Counted from the first letter of the stretch, positions 1 to 6,781 are shown. The stretch: DNA of 7,700 bases from JAOUEA01 sp035550775 (GCA_035550775.1 DASZOO010000176.1:1-7700), one strand, 5' to 3'. Translations and numbers: made by a program. The notes: generated by a model from the sequence alone, not told the origin.

Positions 1-782
1 GCGGTCTCGACATCGAGGCCGCGCTCGGCCGCGAGCGCCATGAACCGCTCGTAGCGCTCGGCGAACGAACGCACGGTCCGCCGCAACGCGCTCTCGGCGT
101 CGACACCCAGCTTCCTGGCGAGGGCGACGGTCGCGAAGAGCACGTCGCCCACCTCTTCCTCGGCGTTCGCGGGATCCGCGGCGGCGGCGAGCTCGTCGAC
201 CTCCTCGCGGAGCGCCCCCACGGCAGCGTCGACCGAGCGCCACTCGAAGCCCCAACCGGCGGCGCGGCGTTGCACCTTCGCGGCCCGTGCGAGCGAGGGC
301 AGCGCGGCCGGGATGTCGTCGTCGACCTGAGCGCGCTCCCCCGCTTCCGCGGCCTTGAGCTTCTCCCAGTTCACGAGCACCTCGTTCGCCCCCGCGACCT
401 CGGCCTCCCCGAAGACGTGCGGATGGCGGTAGATGAGCTTGCGCACCAGGCCCTCCGCGACGTCGTCGACGTCCCAGCGGCCCTCGTCGGCAGCCATCTG
501 GGCGTGGAAGACGACCTGCAGCAGCACGTCGCCGAGCTCGTCGCGCAGCGCATCGTCGTCGCCGGCATCGATCGCCTCGAGGAGCTCGTGGGTCTCCTCG
601 AGGAGATGGCGAGCGAGTGTCCGATGCGTCTGCTCGGCATCCCACGGACAGCCGCCGGGGCCCCGCAGGCGAGCCATGACCCGAACGAGATCGAGCAGCC
701 GATCGCCTCGCTGCGAGCTGGGCACCGGGCCCTCGGGGACGTGGGCGAGCAGGTCGCCGTCGCTCGAGGGCGGGTCGGTCAC
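1..782 (-). CDS. mazG: MazG nucleoside triphosphate pyrophosphohydrolase (3' end beyond window)
   Basis: MazG hydrolyses (d)NTPs to the monophosphate and pyrophosphate and is thought to clear abnormal nucleotides in the cytoplasm. Reading the minus strand from base 782 gives 260 open codons that run off the window. The first MazG fold holds GPGGCPWD (about residues 41-48), the metal-binding EETHE (62-66) and ELGD (82-85) followed by LLQVVFHAQ. RHPHVFGE (119-126) and NWEKLK (138-143) follow. A second fold repeats the pattern with EEVDE (193-197) and EEVGD (209-213), so both metal-site motifs look intact, as in the two-domain E. coli enzyme. The chosen GTG overlaps the TGA of the upstream isomerase gene (GTGA), which suggests translational coupling. 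A GTG at 725, with GAGGG 4 nt before it, is an alternative start that would drop 19 residues poorly matched to the family. Identification is firm; the start is less so. Confidence 0.93.
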   Translation of the reverse strand, partial: MTDPPSSDGDLLAHVPEGPVPSSQRGDRLLDLVRVMARLRGPGGCPWDAEQTHRTLARHLLEETHELLEAIDAGDDDALRDELGDVLLQVVFHAQMAADEGRWDVDDVAEGLVRKLIYRHPHVFGEAEVAGANEVLVNWEKLKAAEAGERAQVDDDIPAALPSLARAAKVQRRAAGWGFEWRSVDAAVGALREEVDELAAAADPANAEEEVGDVLFATVALARKLGVDAESALRRTVRSFAERYERFMALAAERGLDVET

Positions 783-1798
783 GGGGCGGGCGCGTCCCCG
801 TCGGTGGGCTCGGCGGACGCGCTCGGGTCGGTGCTGTCCACGGCGACGACGGTGAGGGTCTCGTCGTCCCACCGGCCGTACTTGGGATTGACGTCGACAC
901 CCTGGGTCTCGATCTGGTCGCGCATCCACGCGTTGAACACGGTGCCCTGTTCGCCCTGGCTCAACTGGGCCGCCGCCTCGTCGAACGGCGTGACCTGCTC
1001 GTCCACGAGGTAGATGACGTGCCAGCCGAACTCGCTTCGGACCGGCTGGGAGATCTCGCCCGGTTCGAGCGCGACGGCTGCCTCGCCGAACTCCGGCACG
1101 TACGTCGAGGCGACCGCCTGGCCGAGGCTGCCGCCGTTGGCTCCGGAGCCCGTGTCGGTCGAGACCTCCTTGGCGAGGTTCTCGAACGTCTTCTGGTCGG
1201 CCCCCGGCGCGGTCACCTGCTCGTAGACGGCCTGGGCCTCCGACTCCGTGTCGACCAGGATGTGCAGGGCCTCGATCGTCGTGAACCGCAGGATCTCCTC
1301 GTCGTAGAGCTCCCGCAATCGCTCGTCGCTGAGCCCTTCCTCGGCGACCGCCGTCTGCACAGCCTGGAACAGCAGCACCTCGTTCGCCAGGGTCTGCAGG
1401 TCGGCGCGGGTGAGGTCGAGGTTCTCGAGCTCTTGATCGACGGTCTCGGCGGTGAGCTGCTCGTCGAGGTTCGCGATGACATCGTCGACCTCCGACGCCT
1501 TCACCGAGATGTCGTTGGCCTCGGCGTACTGGGTCACGAACGCGCTCTGGATCATGTTGCCGAGCGTGAACCGGTTGCACGTGGCCGCCTGACTCTCGCC
1601 ACCGGCCGCAGGGCCGCCGCACTGTTGCTGGTTCAGCGCCGCCAGGAACGTGAACAGCTTCGCCTCCTGGGCGAGCTGCTCGTCGGTGATGTCGGTCGAG
1701 CCCGCCGTGGCGGCCGGGGACGGCCCCGTGCTGCACGCGGCGAGCAAGACGGCGGCGATCGCGGGCACGGCGACGAGTCGGAGCGTTCTGGGGATCAC
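779..1798 (-). CDS. Parvulin-type peptidyl-prolyl isomerase lipoprotein (SurA/PrsA-like)
   Basis: This is a predicted membrane-anchored foldase that isomerises Xaa-Pro bonds in exported proteins on the outer face of the membrane. From the GTG at 1798 the protein has 339 residues. It begins with a short basic, hydrophobic signal ending in the lipobox LLAAC, with the lipidated Cys at residue 22. A SurA_N-like helical part follows, with a Cys pair at about 60 and 74. The parvulin domain spans about 176-271 and shows EALHIL near its start, GGSLG in the middle and FGWHVIYL at its end, including the two conserved His. The C-terminus is low-complexity and acidic. An in-frame GTG at 1855 would add 19 residues and give an unusually long n-region, so I prefer 1798. 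A TAGACT box 8 nt before that GTG fits leaderless transcription. The gene follows mfd by 64 nt and overlaps mazG by 4 nt. Family is clear; which of SurA, PrsA or PpiC it should be named after is not. Confidence 0.88.
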   Translation of the reverse strand: MIPRTLRLVAVPAIAAVLLAACSTGPSPAATAGSTDITDEQLAQEAKLFTFLAALNQQQCGGPAAGGESQAATCNRFTLGNMIQSAFVTQYAEANDISVKASEVDDVIANLDEQLTAETVDQELENLDLTRADLQTLANEVLLFQAVQTAVAEEGLSDERLRELYDEEILRFTTIEALHILVDTESEAQAVYEQVTAPGADQKTFENLAKEVSTDTGSGANGGSLGQAVASTYVPEFGEAAVALEPGEISQPVRSEFGWHVIYLVDEQVTPFDEAAAQLSQGEQGTVFNAWMRDQIETQGVDVNPKYGRWDDETLTVVAVDSTDPSASAEPTDGDAPAP

Positions 1799-1806
1799 GA
1801 TCGACC

Positions 1807-1812
1807 AGTCTA
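1807..1812 (-). promoter_or_regulatory. Candidate -10 box TAGACT before the isomerase gene
   Basis: TAGACT on the minus strand matches the actinobacterial TAnnnT -10 pattern and ends 8 nt before the GTG at 1798. That spacing would place the transcription start at or beside the start codon, giving a leaderless mRNA. No good -35 hexamer is visible, and there is no ribosome binding site before either candidate GTG. The site lies in the 64-nt gap after mfd, so the isomerase and mazG could be transcribed apart from mfd. Confidence 0.3.
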
Positions 1813-1862
1813 CGGGGTGCGCGGCGACCGGCCGTCGCCCTCGATGGCCCGACACACGAACG

Positions 1863-4800
1863 TCATGTCGCCGCCGGCAGCACGGAGTCGCCGGTCGCCG
1901 CTTCCAGCAGCCACCGCTCCACGAACGCGACGAGGTCGGCGCCGAAGACGCGCTCGGGCACGAGGTTCAGCGTGCGGGACTCGGTCGCGTAGCTCGCCCC
2001 GTACACCCGTTCCTCGAGGTCGACCAGCAGGTGGTCGGGGATCGCGACCGGCTTCAGGCGCACCTGGTCGCGGAACGTCGAGATCTCCTCCACGCCCAGC
2101 GCCCGTGCCGTGACCCGCAGCGACGCGATCGCGAACAACGTGACCACCTCGTCGGGGAGCGCCCCGTACCGGTCGGTCGTCTCCGCCCGGATGCGCTCCA
2201 GCGTCGCGTGGTCCGGCGCGAGCGAGATGCGCCGGTACAGCTCGAGGCGCAGGGCTTCCTGGGCGACCCACCCCGGGGGTACGAAGGCCTTCACCGGGAG
2301 GTCGATGCGCAGCTCCTGTTCCTCGGGGACGTGCTCGCCCTTCATCTCGGCCATCGATTCCTGCAGGATGCGCGCGTACGCGTCGAAACCCACCGCCGCG
2401 ATGTGACCCGACTGCTCAGCTCCGAGCATGTTGCCCGCTCCGCGGATCTCGAGGTCCTTCATCGCGATCTTGAAGCCCGAGCCGAGCGCCTGGTGCGCGC
2501 TGATCGTGGCGAGCCGTTCGCGAGCCTCCTCGGTCATCTCGCGCTGCGGCGGGAAGAAGAAGTACGCGAACGCGCGCTCGGTGGAGCGCCCCACCCGCCC
2601 CCGGAGCTGGTACATCTGCGCCAGCCCGAGCAGGTCGGCGCGGTCGACGACGAGCGTGTTCGCGCTCGGCACGTCGAGGCCGCTCTCGATGATCACGGTC
2701 GAGACCAGCACGTCGGCCTCGCGGTTCCAGAACCGCATCATCTGCTGCTCGAGCATGGCCTCGTCCATCTGGCCGTGCGCGACGACGATGCGCGCCTCGG
2801 GCAGCTCCTGCTGCAGCCACGCCACCTGGCGGTCGATCGTGGCCACCCGGTTGTGCACCCAGAAGACCTGGCCCTCGCGCAGCAGCTCCCGGCGCACCGC
2901 CCCGAGCGCGAGCCCCTCGTCGTAGCTGCCGACGTAGGTGAGCACCGGGTGACGATCCTCGGGAGGCGTGTCGATCGTGCTCATCTCCCGGATGCCCGTG
3001 AGCGCCATCTCGAGCGTTCGGGGGATCGGCGTCGCCGTCATCGTGAGTACGTCGACGCTCGCGCGGAACTGCTTCAGTCGCTCCTTGTGCGCGACCCCGA
3101 ACCGCTGCTCCTCGTCGACCACGAGCAGGCCCAGGTCACGGAACGCCACGTCCTTGCCCAGGAGCCGATGCGTGCCGATCACGACGTCGACCTTGCCGGC
3201 CTTCACGTCCTCGACGACCTGATGCTGCTCGGCGTGGCTCACGAACCGGCTGAGCATCTTCACGGTCACCGGGAACGGGGCGAACCGCTCGCTGAACGTG
3301 ATGAAGTGCTGCTCGGCCAGCAGCGTCGTCGGCACGAGCACGGCCACCTGCTTGCCGTCCATCACGGCCTTGAACGCCGCGCGCACCGCGATCTCGGTCT
3401 TGCCGAACCCGACGTCGCCGCAGATCAGGCGGTCCATCGGCTTGGGCACCATCATGTCGGCCTTGACCTCGTCGATCGCCGAGACCTGGTCGGTGGTCTC
3501 CTCGTGCGGGAACGCGTCCTCGAGCTCCTGCTGCCACGGCGTGTCGGGACCGAACGCGTGGCCCGGCACGGTCATGCGCACGGTGTACAGGCGCACGAGC
3601 TCCCCGGCCATGTCGCGCACGGCCCGCTTGACCTTCGCCGTCGCGCGCGCCCAGTCGCTGCCGCCCATGCGGTGCAGGCGCGGCGTGTCGCCGCCCACGT
3701 ACTTCGCGACCATGCCCACCGCATCGCTCGGCACGAACAGCTTGTCGCCCCCCGCGTACTCGAGCACCAGGTAGTCGCGCTCGGCGCCGGCGAGCGCCCG
3801 GTGGGTGATGCCGGCGTAGCGCCCGACCCCATGGATCCGGTGCACGGCGTGATCGCCGGGCTCGAGCTCGTCGGCGATCGGATCGGTCCGCCGACGGGTG
3901 AACCTCGGCGCCGAACGCGTGTGCCGGCGAGACCCGAACAGGTCCTCCTCGGTCACGACGGCGAGCTCACCGGCCGAGAAGACGAACCCGTCGGCCAGCG
4001 GTGACTCGACCGCCTCGACGGGCACGTCGTCGCCGAGCACCTCGCGCGCTCGTTCGAGCGACCCGTGACCCCGAGCCGACAGCACCACGCGGACGCCGCG
4101 TCCGGCCAGATCTCGCGCGCGCTGTGCGAGCTCGGCCGCGTTGCCCTGCGCGCTGCCCCAGCTCTCGATGCCGAGGTCGAGCCCCTCGGCGAACTCGGTG
4201 AGGTGCAGGCGCACGCGCGAGCCGAGCGCGTCGTCGAGGGAGTGCAGCACGCGGGCCGCCGGCCACGCCGTCGCGTCCGCGAGCGCCTCCGCTTCCTGAT
4301 GGGCGGCTCGCGCCCGATCGAGCGTGCGGTGAGCATGGGTCAGCACCACCCACCCGCCCTCGGGCAGCACATCGGCGGGCGTCGGCATGCGTTCGAAGAG
4401 GAACGGCGCCAGCGTCTCGACGCCCTCGACGAACAGCCCGTCGGCCAGCCGCTCGAGCTGATCGGCGAAGCGCTCGGGCGCGGTTCCCGCGGCCTCTCGC
4501 GCCCGCGCCTTCACGGTGTCGTCGGGGATCAGCTCCCTCGTCGCCGGGACCTCGGCGAGCGCGACCCGGTCGGTCGAGAGCTGCGTCGAGGGAACGAACT
4601 CGCGGATCGACTCGACCTCGTCGCCCCAGAACTCCAGACGCACCGGCCGCCGCGCGGTCCCCGGGAAGACGTCGACGACTCCGCCGCGAACGGCGAACTC
4701 GCCGCGATGCTCGACGAGGTCGGCGCGCACGTACCCGAGATCGACGAGCCGCTCGGCGAGCGCGTCCGGCGCCAGCTCGAGCCCGGCGACCAGCTGCAAC

Positions 4801-5207
4801 GGCGGCGTGACGCCGAGCGTGGGGATCATGCCGTGCATCGCCGCGAGGGCCGGCGCCACCAGGACGAACGCTCCCTTGGCCTCGCGCGCATGGGCGATCG
4901 CGTCGGCCCGCCGCGCGGCCAACTCGGGCGCCGGCGAGATGCCCTCGTACGGAAGGGCTTCCCACGCCGGCAGCAGTGCCACCCGTTCCACGCCGAGCAG
5001 AGCGGCGAGGTCGGCCGCGAGCGCCTCGGCTTCCCGCGGACCTGGGGCCACGGCGAGCACGGGCGCATCCAAGGCGGTCGCCACCCCGGCGACGACGAAG
5101 TCCTCGCCGGCCGCAGCGTGGGCGACGATCGGCCGAGGTCGCTCGAGCAACAGCCGTTCGAACGGCTCGGATCGAACGAGCACCTCGACCGCTGCCTGCA
5201 GACCCAC
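1863..5207 (-). CDS. mfd: Transcription-repair coupling factor Mfd
   Basis: Mfd is a DNA translocase that pushes RNA polymerase off stalled sites and recruits UvrA/UvrB to lesions in the transcribed strand. The product has 1114 residues, normal for the family. The N-terminal UvrB-like module (about 1-340) lacks a Walker A lysine where UvrB has one (AHAAAGED, 29-36), as is usual for Mfd. The RNA polymerase-interacting region follows at about 440-510 (GDHAVHRIHGVGRY). The RecG-like motor shows Walker A GDVGFGKTE (597-605), the DEEQ box (698-701), TMTATPIPR (722-730) and QLRGRVGR (867-874), all intact. The TRCF C-terminal domain occupies about 960-1060. The GTG start at 5207 has AGGAGG at 5217-5212, only 4 nt away. 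Mfd lies 91 nt after pth, with a hairpin and a possible promoter in the gap, and 64 nt before the isomerase gene. Confidence 0.98.
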   Translation of the reverse strand: MGLQAAVEVLVRSEPFERLLLERPRPIVAHAAAGEDFVVAGVATALDAPVLAVAPGPREAEALAADLAALLGVERVALLPAWEALPYEGISPAPELAARRADAIAHAREAKGAFVLVAPALAAMHGMIPTLGVTPPLQLVAGLELAPDALAERLVDLGYVRADLVEHRGEFAVRGGVVDVFPGTARRPVRLEFWGDEVESIREFVPSTQLSTDRVALAEVPATRELIPDDTVKARAREAAGTAPERFADQLERLADGLFVEGVETLAPFLFERMPTPADVLPEGGWVVLTHAHRTLDRARAAHQEAEALADATAWPAARVLHSLDDALGSRVRLHLTEFAEGLDLGIESWGSAQGNAAELAQRARDLAGRGVRVVLSARGHGSLERAREVLGDDVPVEAVESPLADGFVFSAGELAVVTEEDLFGSRRHTRSAPRFTRRRTDPIADELEPGDHAVHRIHGVGRYAGITHRALAGAERDYLVLEYAGGDKLFVPSDAVGMVAKYVGGDTPRLHRMGGSDWARATAKVKRAVRDMAGELVRLYTVRMTVPGHAFGPDTPWQQELEDAFPHEETTDQVSAIDEVKADMMVPKPMDRLICGDVGFGKTEIAVRAAFKAVMDGKQVAVLVPTTLLAEQHFITFSERFAPFPVTVKMLSRFVSHAEQHQVVEDVKAGKVDVVIGTHRLLGKDVAFRDLGLLVVDEEQRFGVAHKERLKQFRASVDVLTMTATPIPRTLEMALTGIREMSTIDTPPEDRHPVLTYVGSYDEGLALGAVRRELLREGQVFWVHNRVATIDRQVAWLQQELPEARIVVAHGQMDEAMLEQQMMRFWNREADVLVSTVIIESGLDVPSANTLVVDRADLLGLAQMYQLRGRVGRSTERAFAYFFFPPQREMTEEARERLATISAHQALGSGFKIAMKDLEIRGAGNMLGAEQSGHIAAVGFDAYARILQESMAEMKGEHVPEEQELRIDLPVKAFVPPGWVAQEALRLELYRRISLAPDHATLERIRAETTDRYGALPDEVVTLFAIASLRVTARALGVEEISTFRDQVRLKPVAIPDHLLVDLEERVYGASYATESRTLNLVPERVFGADLVAFVERWLLEAATGDSVLPAAT

Positions 5208-5211
5208 GAGC

Positions 5212-5217
5212 CCTCCT
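5212..5217 (-). promoter_or_regulatory. Ribosome binding site of mfd
   Basis: AGGAGG on the minus strand is a full Shine-Dalgarno match and ends 4 nt before the GTG at 5207. It supports that GTG as the mfd start, although the spacing is shorter than usual. It is the only strong Shine-Dalgarno sequence seen in the minus-strand block. Confidence 0.6.
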
Positions 5218-5219
5218 CA

Positions 5220-5233
5220 TCCGGGAACCCGGA
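5220..5233 (-). other. Small inverted repeat in the mfd leader
   Basis: The 14 bases pair as TCCGG with CCGGA around a 4-nt loop, directly before the mfd ribosome binding site. A hairpin here in the mRNA would stack against the Shine-Dalgarno region and could affect translation of mfd. It could also be chance in such GC-rich DNA. Confidence 0.3.
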
Positions 5234-5243
5234 CACCATGAAC

Positions 5244-5270
5244 AGGCCTCGCCGCGGCGCGGCGGGCCTT
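5244..5270 (-). terminator. Strong GC hairpin between pth and mfd (possible attenuator or weak terminator)
   Basis: On the minus strand AGGCC pairs with GGCCT, then CGCCG with CGGCG across a single bulged A, around a 5-nt loop. That gives ten mostly G-C pairs. It starts 29 nt after the pth stop. Only a weak T-rich stretch (TGTTCATGGTG) follows, so a classic U-tract terminator is not shown. The hairpin could reduce read-through from rplY-pth into mfd, mark an mRNA processing point, or sit at the 5' end of an mfd transcript begun at the nearby TACACT box. Confidence 0.45.
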
Positions 5271-5279
5271 CGGGGACGC

Positions 5280-5285
5280 AGTGTA
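5280..5285 (-). promoter_or_regulatory. Candidate -10 box TACACT before mfd
   Basis: TACACT on the minus strand fits the TAnnnT -10 pattern and lies 13 nt after the pth stop. Transcription from it would start near 5273, just before the strong hairpin at 5270-5244, and would give mfd a leader of about 65 nt. No convincing -35 is seen at 16-18 nt. This is a weak call based on one short motif. Confidence 0.25.
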
Positions 5286-5298
5286 GCGGTGAGCCCGG

Positions 5299-5877
5299 TC
5301 AGCCCGTGGGCGACTGGCGGTTGAAGCGGTCCTGGGTCGCCGTGAGGCCCTCGGCGAGGAGACTCCTCACCGCGTCCGCCGCGTGGTCGACCCAGATCGC
5401 GACCTCGGCCTCGAGCTGCTTGCCGATGGGATGCAGCACGAAGTCCGCAGGGTCCTGCCGGCCGGGCGGACGCCCGATGCCGATGCGCACGTGCAGGAAC
5501 TCACGCGACCGCATCGCCTGCTGCAACGACTTCACGCCGTTGTGCGAGCTTCCTCCCCCGAGCTTCACCCGGAGCTCGCCCGCGGGGATGTCCAGCTCGT
5601 CGTAGACCGCGATCAGTCGGTCGGCCGGTACGTCGAGCTTCTTCGCGAGGCTCGCGTACGAGGGGCCGGACTCGTTCATGAACCGGGTCGACACGCCGAG
5701 GACCACCCGTTCCCCAGCCTCACGGATCTCCGCAGCCTCGGCGGGCAGGAAGCGCACCTTCTTGAAGCGCTCCCCCTGGGTGCGCGCGAGCTCCTCGACG
5801 ACCATGCGGCCGAGGTTGTGGCGGGTGTGTGCGTAGCGGTCGCCGGGATTGCCGAGACCGGCGACGAGCCAGGTCAT
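5299..5877 (-). CDS. pth: Peptidyl-tRNA hydrolase
   Basis: Pth cleaves the ester bond of peptidyl-tRNAs released early from ribosomes, recycling the tRNA in the cytoplasm. The 192-residue product has the usual length of bacterial Pth. It opens with VAGLGNPGDRYAHTRHNLG, placing Asn10 and the catalytic His20 exactly where E. coli Pth has them. Asn68 lies in FMNESG, Asp93 in VYDELDIP, and Asn113 in GGGSSHNGVKS. The segment FLHVRIGIGRP (about 127-137) and the late DFVLHPI are also typical. The ATG start at 5877 puts GLGNPG at the expected distance. There is no clear Shine-Dalgarno sequence in the 15-nt gap after rplY, so translation is probably coupled to rplY. All key residues are present and nothing suggests damage. 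Confidence 0.97.
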   Translation of the reverse strand: MTWLVAGLGNPGDRYAHTRHNLGRMVVEELARTQGERFKKVRFLPAEAAEIREAGERVVLGVSTRFMNESGPSYASLAKKLDVPADRLIAVYDELDIPAGELRVKLGGGSSHNGVKSLQQAMRSREFLHVRIGIGRPPGRQDPADFVLHPIGKQLEAEVAIWVDHAADAVRSLLAEGLTATQDRFNRQSPTG

Positions 5878-5892
5878 GGGCGTGGCGTGGGG

Positions 5893-6615
5893 CTAGCCCT
5901 CGCCGCCCTCCTCCTCGGCCGCAGGAGCCTCGCCCTCGGCCGACGCAGCGGCCTCGCCCTCGGCGGGCACCTCGCCCTCGACGGCCTCGGCGGCCTCCTC
6001 GGCCTCGGCGGGCACCTCGACACCCTCCTCGCCGGGCACGGACAGGTCGGCCTCGACGCGCAGCAGCGCCGGCGTGATCACCGACAGGATCGCGTCCTCC
6101 GGGTTCGTCAGGATCGTGACGCCCTGTGGGGGAACCAGGTCGCTCACGTGCACCATCTCGCCGAGCTCCACGTTCGTGATGTCGACGATCAGCTCGTCGG
6201 GCACGTCCTGCGGCAGGCACTCGATCTGCACCTCGCGCAGGTGGTGCTCGACCACGCCGCCTTCCTTCACACCCACGGCCTCACCGGTCTCGTGCACCGG
6301 CACGCTCACCGTGATCGTCTGCGTGCGGCTGACCGCCAGGAAATCGACGTGTACCCACTTCGAGTGGATGTGGTCGCGCTGGATCTCACGCGGGATCGCC
6401 AGGTGCTCCTCGCCGTCGACCACGAGGTCGACCAGCACGTTCGAACCCGCGCTGCTGTGCAGCAGATGGGTCAGGTCTCGCGAATCCACCGTGAGCGGGG
6501 TCGTGTCGAGACCCTGGCCGTAGAGCACGGCGGGCACCTTCCCGGAGGCACGGAGCTTGCGGGCGACGCCCTTGCCGGCGTCGGAACGTCGTACGGCGTT
6601 GAGCTTGGTTTCCAT
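5893..6615 (-). CDS. rplY: 50S ribosomal protein L25, Ctc/TL5 type
   Basis: L25 binds 5S rRNA in the large ribosomal subunit. The longer Ctc/TL5 form carries an extra domain and was described as a general stress protein in Bacillus. The 240-residue product begins METKLNAVRR and has GKGVARKLRASGKVPAVLYG (about 14-33), then HLAIPREIQRD (71-81) and KWVHVDFLAV (86-95), all typical of the 5S-binding domain. The Ctc beta domain follows at about 98-183, with GVKEGGVVE and ITNVELGEMVHVSDL. The last 53 or so residues are a Glu/Ala-rich acidic tail. The ATG at 6615 gives the standard N-terminus. A GAAGGG lies 13 nt upstream, too far to be a good ribosome binding site. This is the first gene of the minus-strand block and it diverges from the sigma factor gene. 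In many actinobacteria prs precedes rplY; here the upstream neighbour is different. Confidence 0.96.
   Translation of the reverse strand: METKLNAVRRSDAGKGVARKLRASGKVPAVLYGQGLDTTPLTVDSRDLTHLLHSSAGSNVLVDLVVDGEEHLAIPREIQRDHIHSKWVHVDFLAVSRTQTITVSVPVHETGEAVGVKEGGVVEHHLREVQIECLPQDVPDELIVDITNVELGEMVHVSDLVPPQGVTILTNPEDAILSVITPALLRVEADLSVPGEEGVEVPAEAEEAAEAVEGEVPAEGEAAASAEGEAPAAEEEGGEG
5896..6055 (-). repeat. Low-complexity GAG/GCC-rich tract encoding the acidic tail of L25
   Basis: This stretch encodes little but Glu, Ala, Gly, Val and Pro. A 16-base unit, CTCGGCGGGCACCTCG on the plus strand, occurs twice without mismatch at 5959-5974 and 6004-6019, 45 bases or 15 codons apart. It encodes two copies of a (E)VPAE motif. 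Slippage or duplication within the tract could change the tail length between strains. Confidence 0.6.
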
Positions 6616-6668
6616 GACGGATCAGGGGCCCTTCGAGTTCGTGGGGAGGTGGTTGGCAGAACCTCGCG

Positions 6669-6674
6669 ATGGTA
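6669..6674 (-). promoter_or_regulatory. Candidate -10 box TACCAT for rplY
   Basis: TACCAT on the minus strand fits the TAnnnT -10 pattern and would start transcription near 6662, leaving a leader of roughly 47 nt before the rplY ATG. The -35 position at 17-nt spacing (6697-6692) reads TGCCGC, a poor match. That -35 region overlaps the left copy of the CGGCACC repeat, so a protein bound there would also affect this promoter. Confidence 0.3.
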
Positions 6675-6692
6675 CAGGAATCCCCAGGTGGG

Positions 6693-6740
6693 CGGCACCG
6701 CTCCCCATGTTCGGTGCCCCGGAGCGATACCTTCGGCACC
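6693..6740. promoter_or_regulatory. Three alternating CGGCACC / CGGTGCC elements in the divergent control region
   Basis: CGGCACC is found at 6693-6699, its near-complement CGGTGCC at 6712-6718, and CGGCACC again at 6734-6740. The left and middle copies form a 7-bp inverted repeat (GGCACCG with CGGTGCC) around 11 nt. The middle and right copies form a 6-bp one around 16 nt. The cores lie 19 and 22 bases apart, about two helical turns each, and a plus-strand TACCTT box lies between the second and third. This could be a set of operator sites, or RNA with alternative pairings. The units are short and the DNA GC-rich, so chance is not excluded. Confidence 0.35.
6728..6733 (+). promoter_or_regulatory. 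Candidate -10 box TACCTT for the sigma factor gene
   Basis: TACCTT fits the TAnnnT -10 pattern and would start plus-strand transcription near 6740, at the first base of the perfect hairpin. The -35 position at 17-nt spacing reads CCATGT and is not convincing, so the promoter may need an activator or an alternative sigma factor. It lies inside the repeat-rich region. Confidence 0.3.
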
Positions 6741-6761
6741 ACCCGTGCGTCTTCACGGGTG
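6740..6761 (+). other. Perfect 8-bp hairpin before the sigma factor start
   Basis: CACCCGTG (6740-6747) pairs without mismatch with CACGGGTG (6754-6761) around the 6-nt loop CGTCTT. The stem ends 2 nt before an in-frame ATG at 6764 and 8 nt before GAAGGG (6770-6775), which is well spaced for the GTG at 6782. In the mRNA it would hinder initiation at 6764 but leave the GAAGGG free. If transcription starts at about 6740 it would be a 5'-terminal hairpin. As DNA it could be an operator instead. Confidence 0.5.
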
Positions 6762-6769
6762 AGATGACC

Positions 6770-6775
6770 GAAGGG
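6770..6775 (+). promoter_or_regulatory. Ribosome binding site candidate that decides the sigma factor start
   Basis: GAAGGG lies 6 nt before the GTG at 6782, a normal Shine-Dalgarno distance. It directly abuts the ATG at 6776 and lies after the ATG at 6764, so it cannot serve either. This is the main reason for choosing the GTG. Confidence 0.4.
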
Positions 6776-6781
6776 ATGCAC

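Noticed and set aside
270..2113. Plus-strand open frames opposite mazG and the isomerase gene
   Set aside because: Shadows of well-supported minus-strand genes; no ribosome sites or motifs.
1810..2271. 153-codon minus-strand open frame inside the end of mfd and running past its stop
   Set aside because: A frame-shifted, Arg/Ala/Pro-rich shadow of mfd; the true frame carries the conserved TRCF domain to its own stop.
1650..4004. 784-codon open frame on the plus strand opposite mfd
   Set aside because: Its translation is rich in Arg, His, Leu and Asp with no domain sense, as expected from the complement of a GC-rich gene. The minus strand here encodes intact Mfd motifs.
4065..5324. 419-codon plus-strand open frame opposite the N-terminal part of mfd
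   Set aside because: Antisense shadow with biased Arg/Gly/Asp composition; the opposite strand encodes the Mfd N-terminal module in one continuous frame.
5383..6762. 459-codon open frame on the plus strand opposite pth and rplY
   Set aside because: It is the complement of two clearly recognised genes, and its Leu/Gly/His-rich translation shows no family features.
6557..6781. Upstream extension of the sigma factor to an ATG at 6557
   Set aside because: It would overlap the start of rplY on the other strand and add residues that do not resemble sigma factors; the family N-terminus fits starts at 6764-6782.
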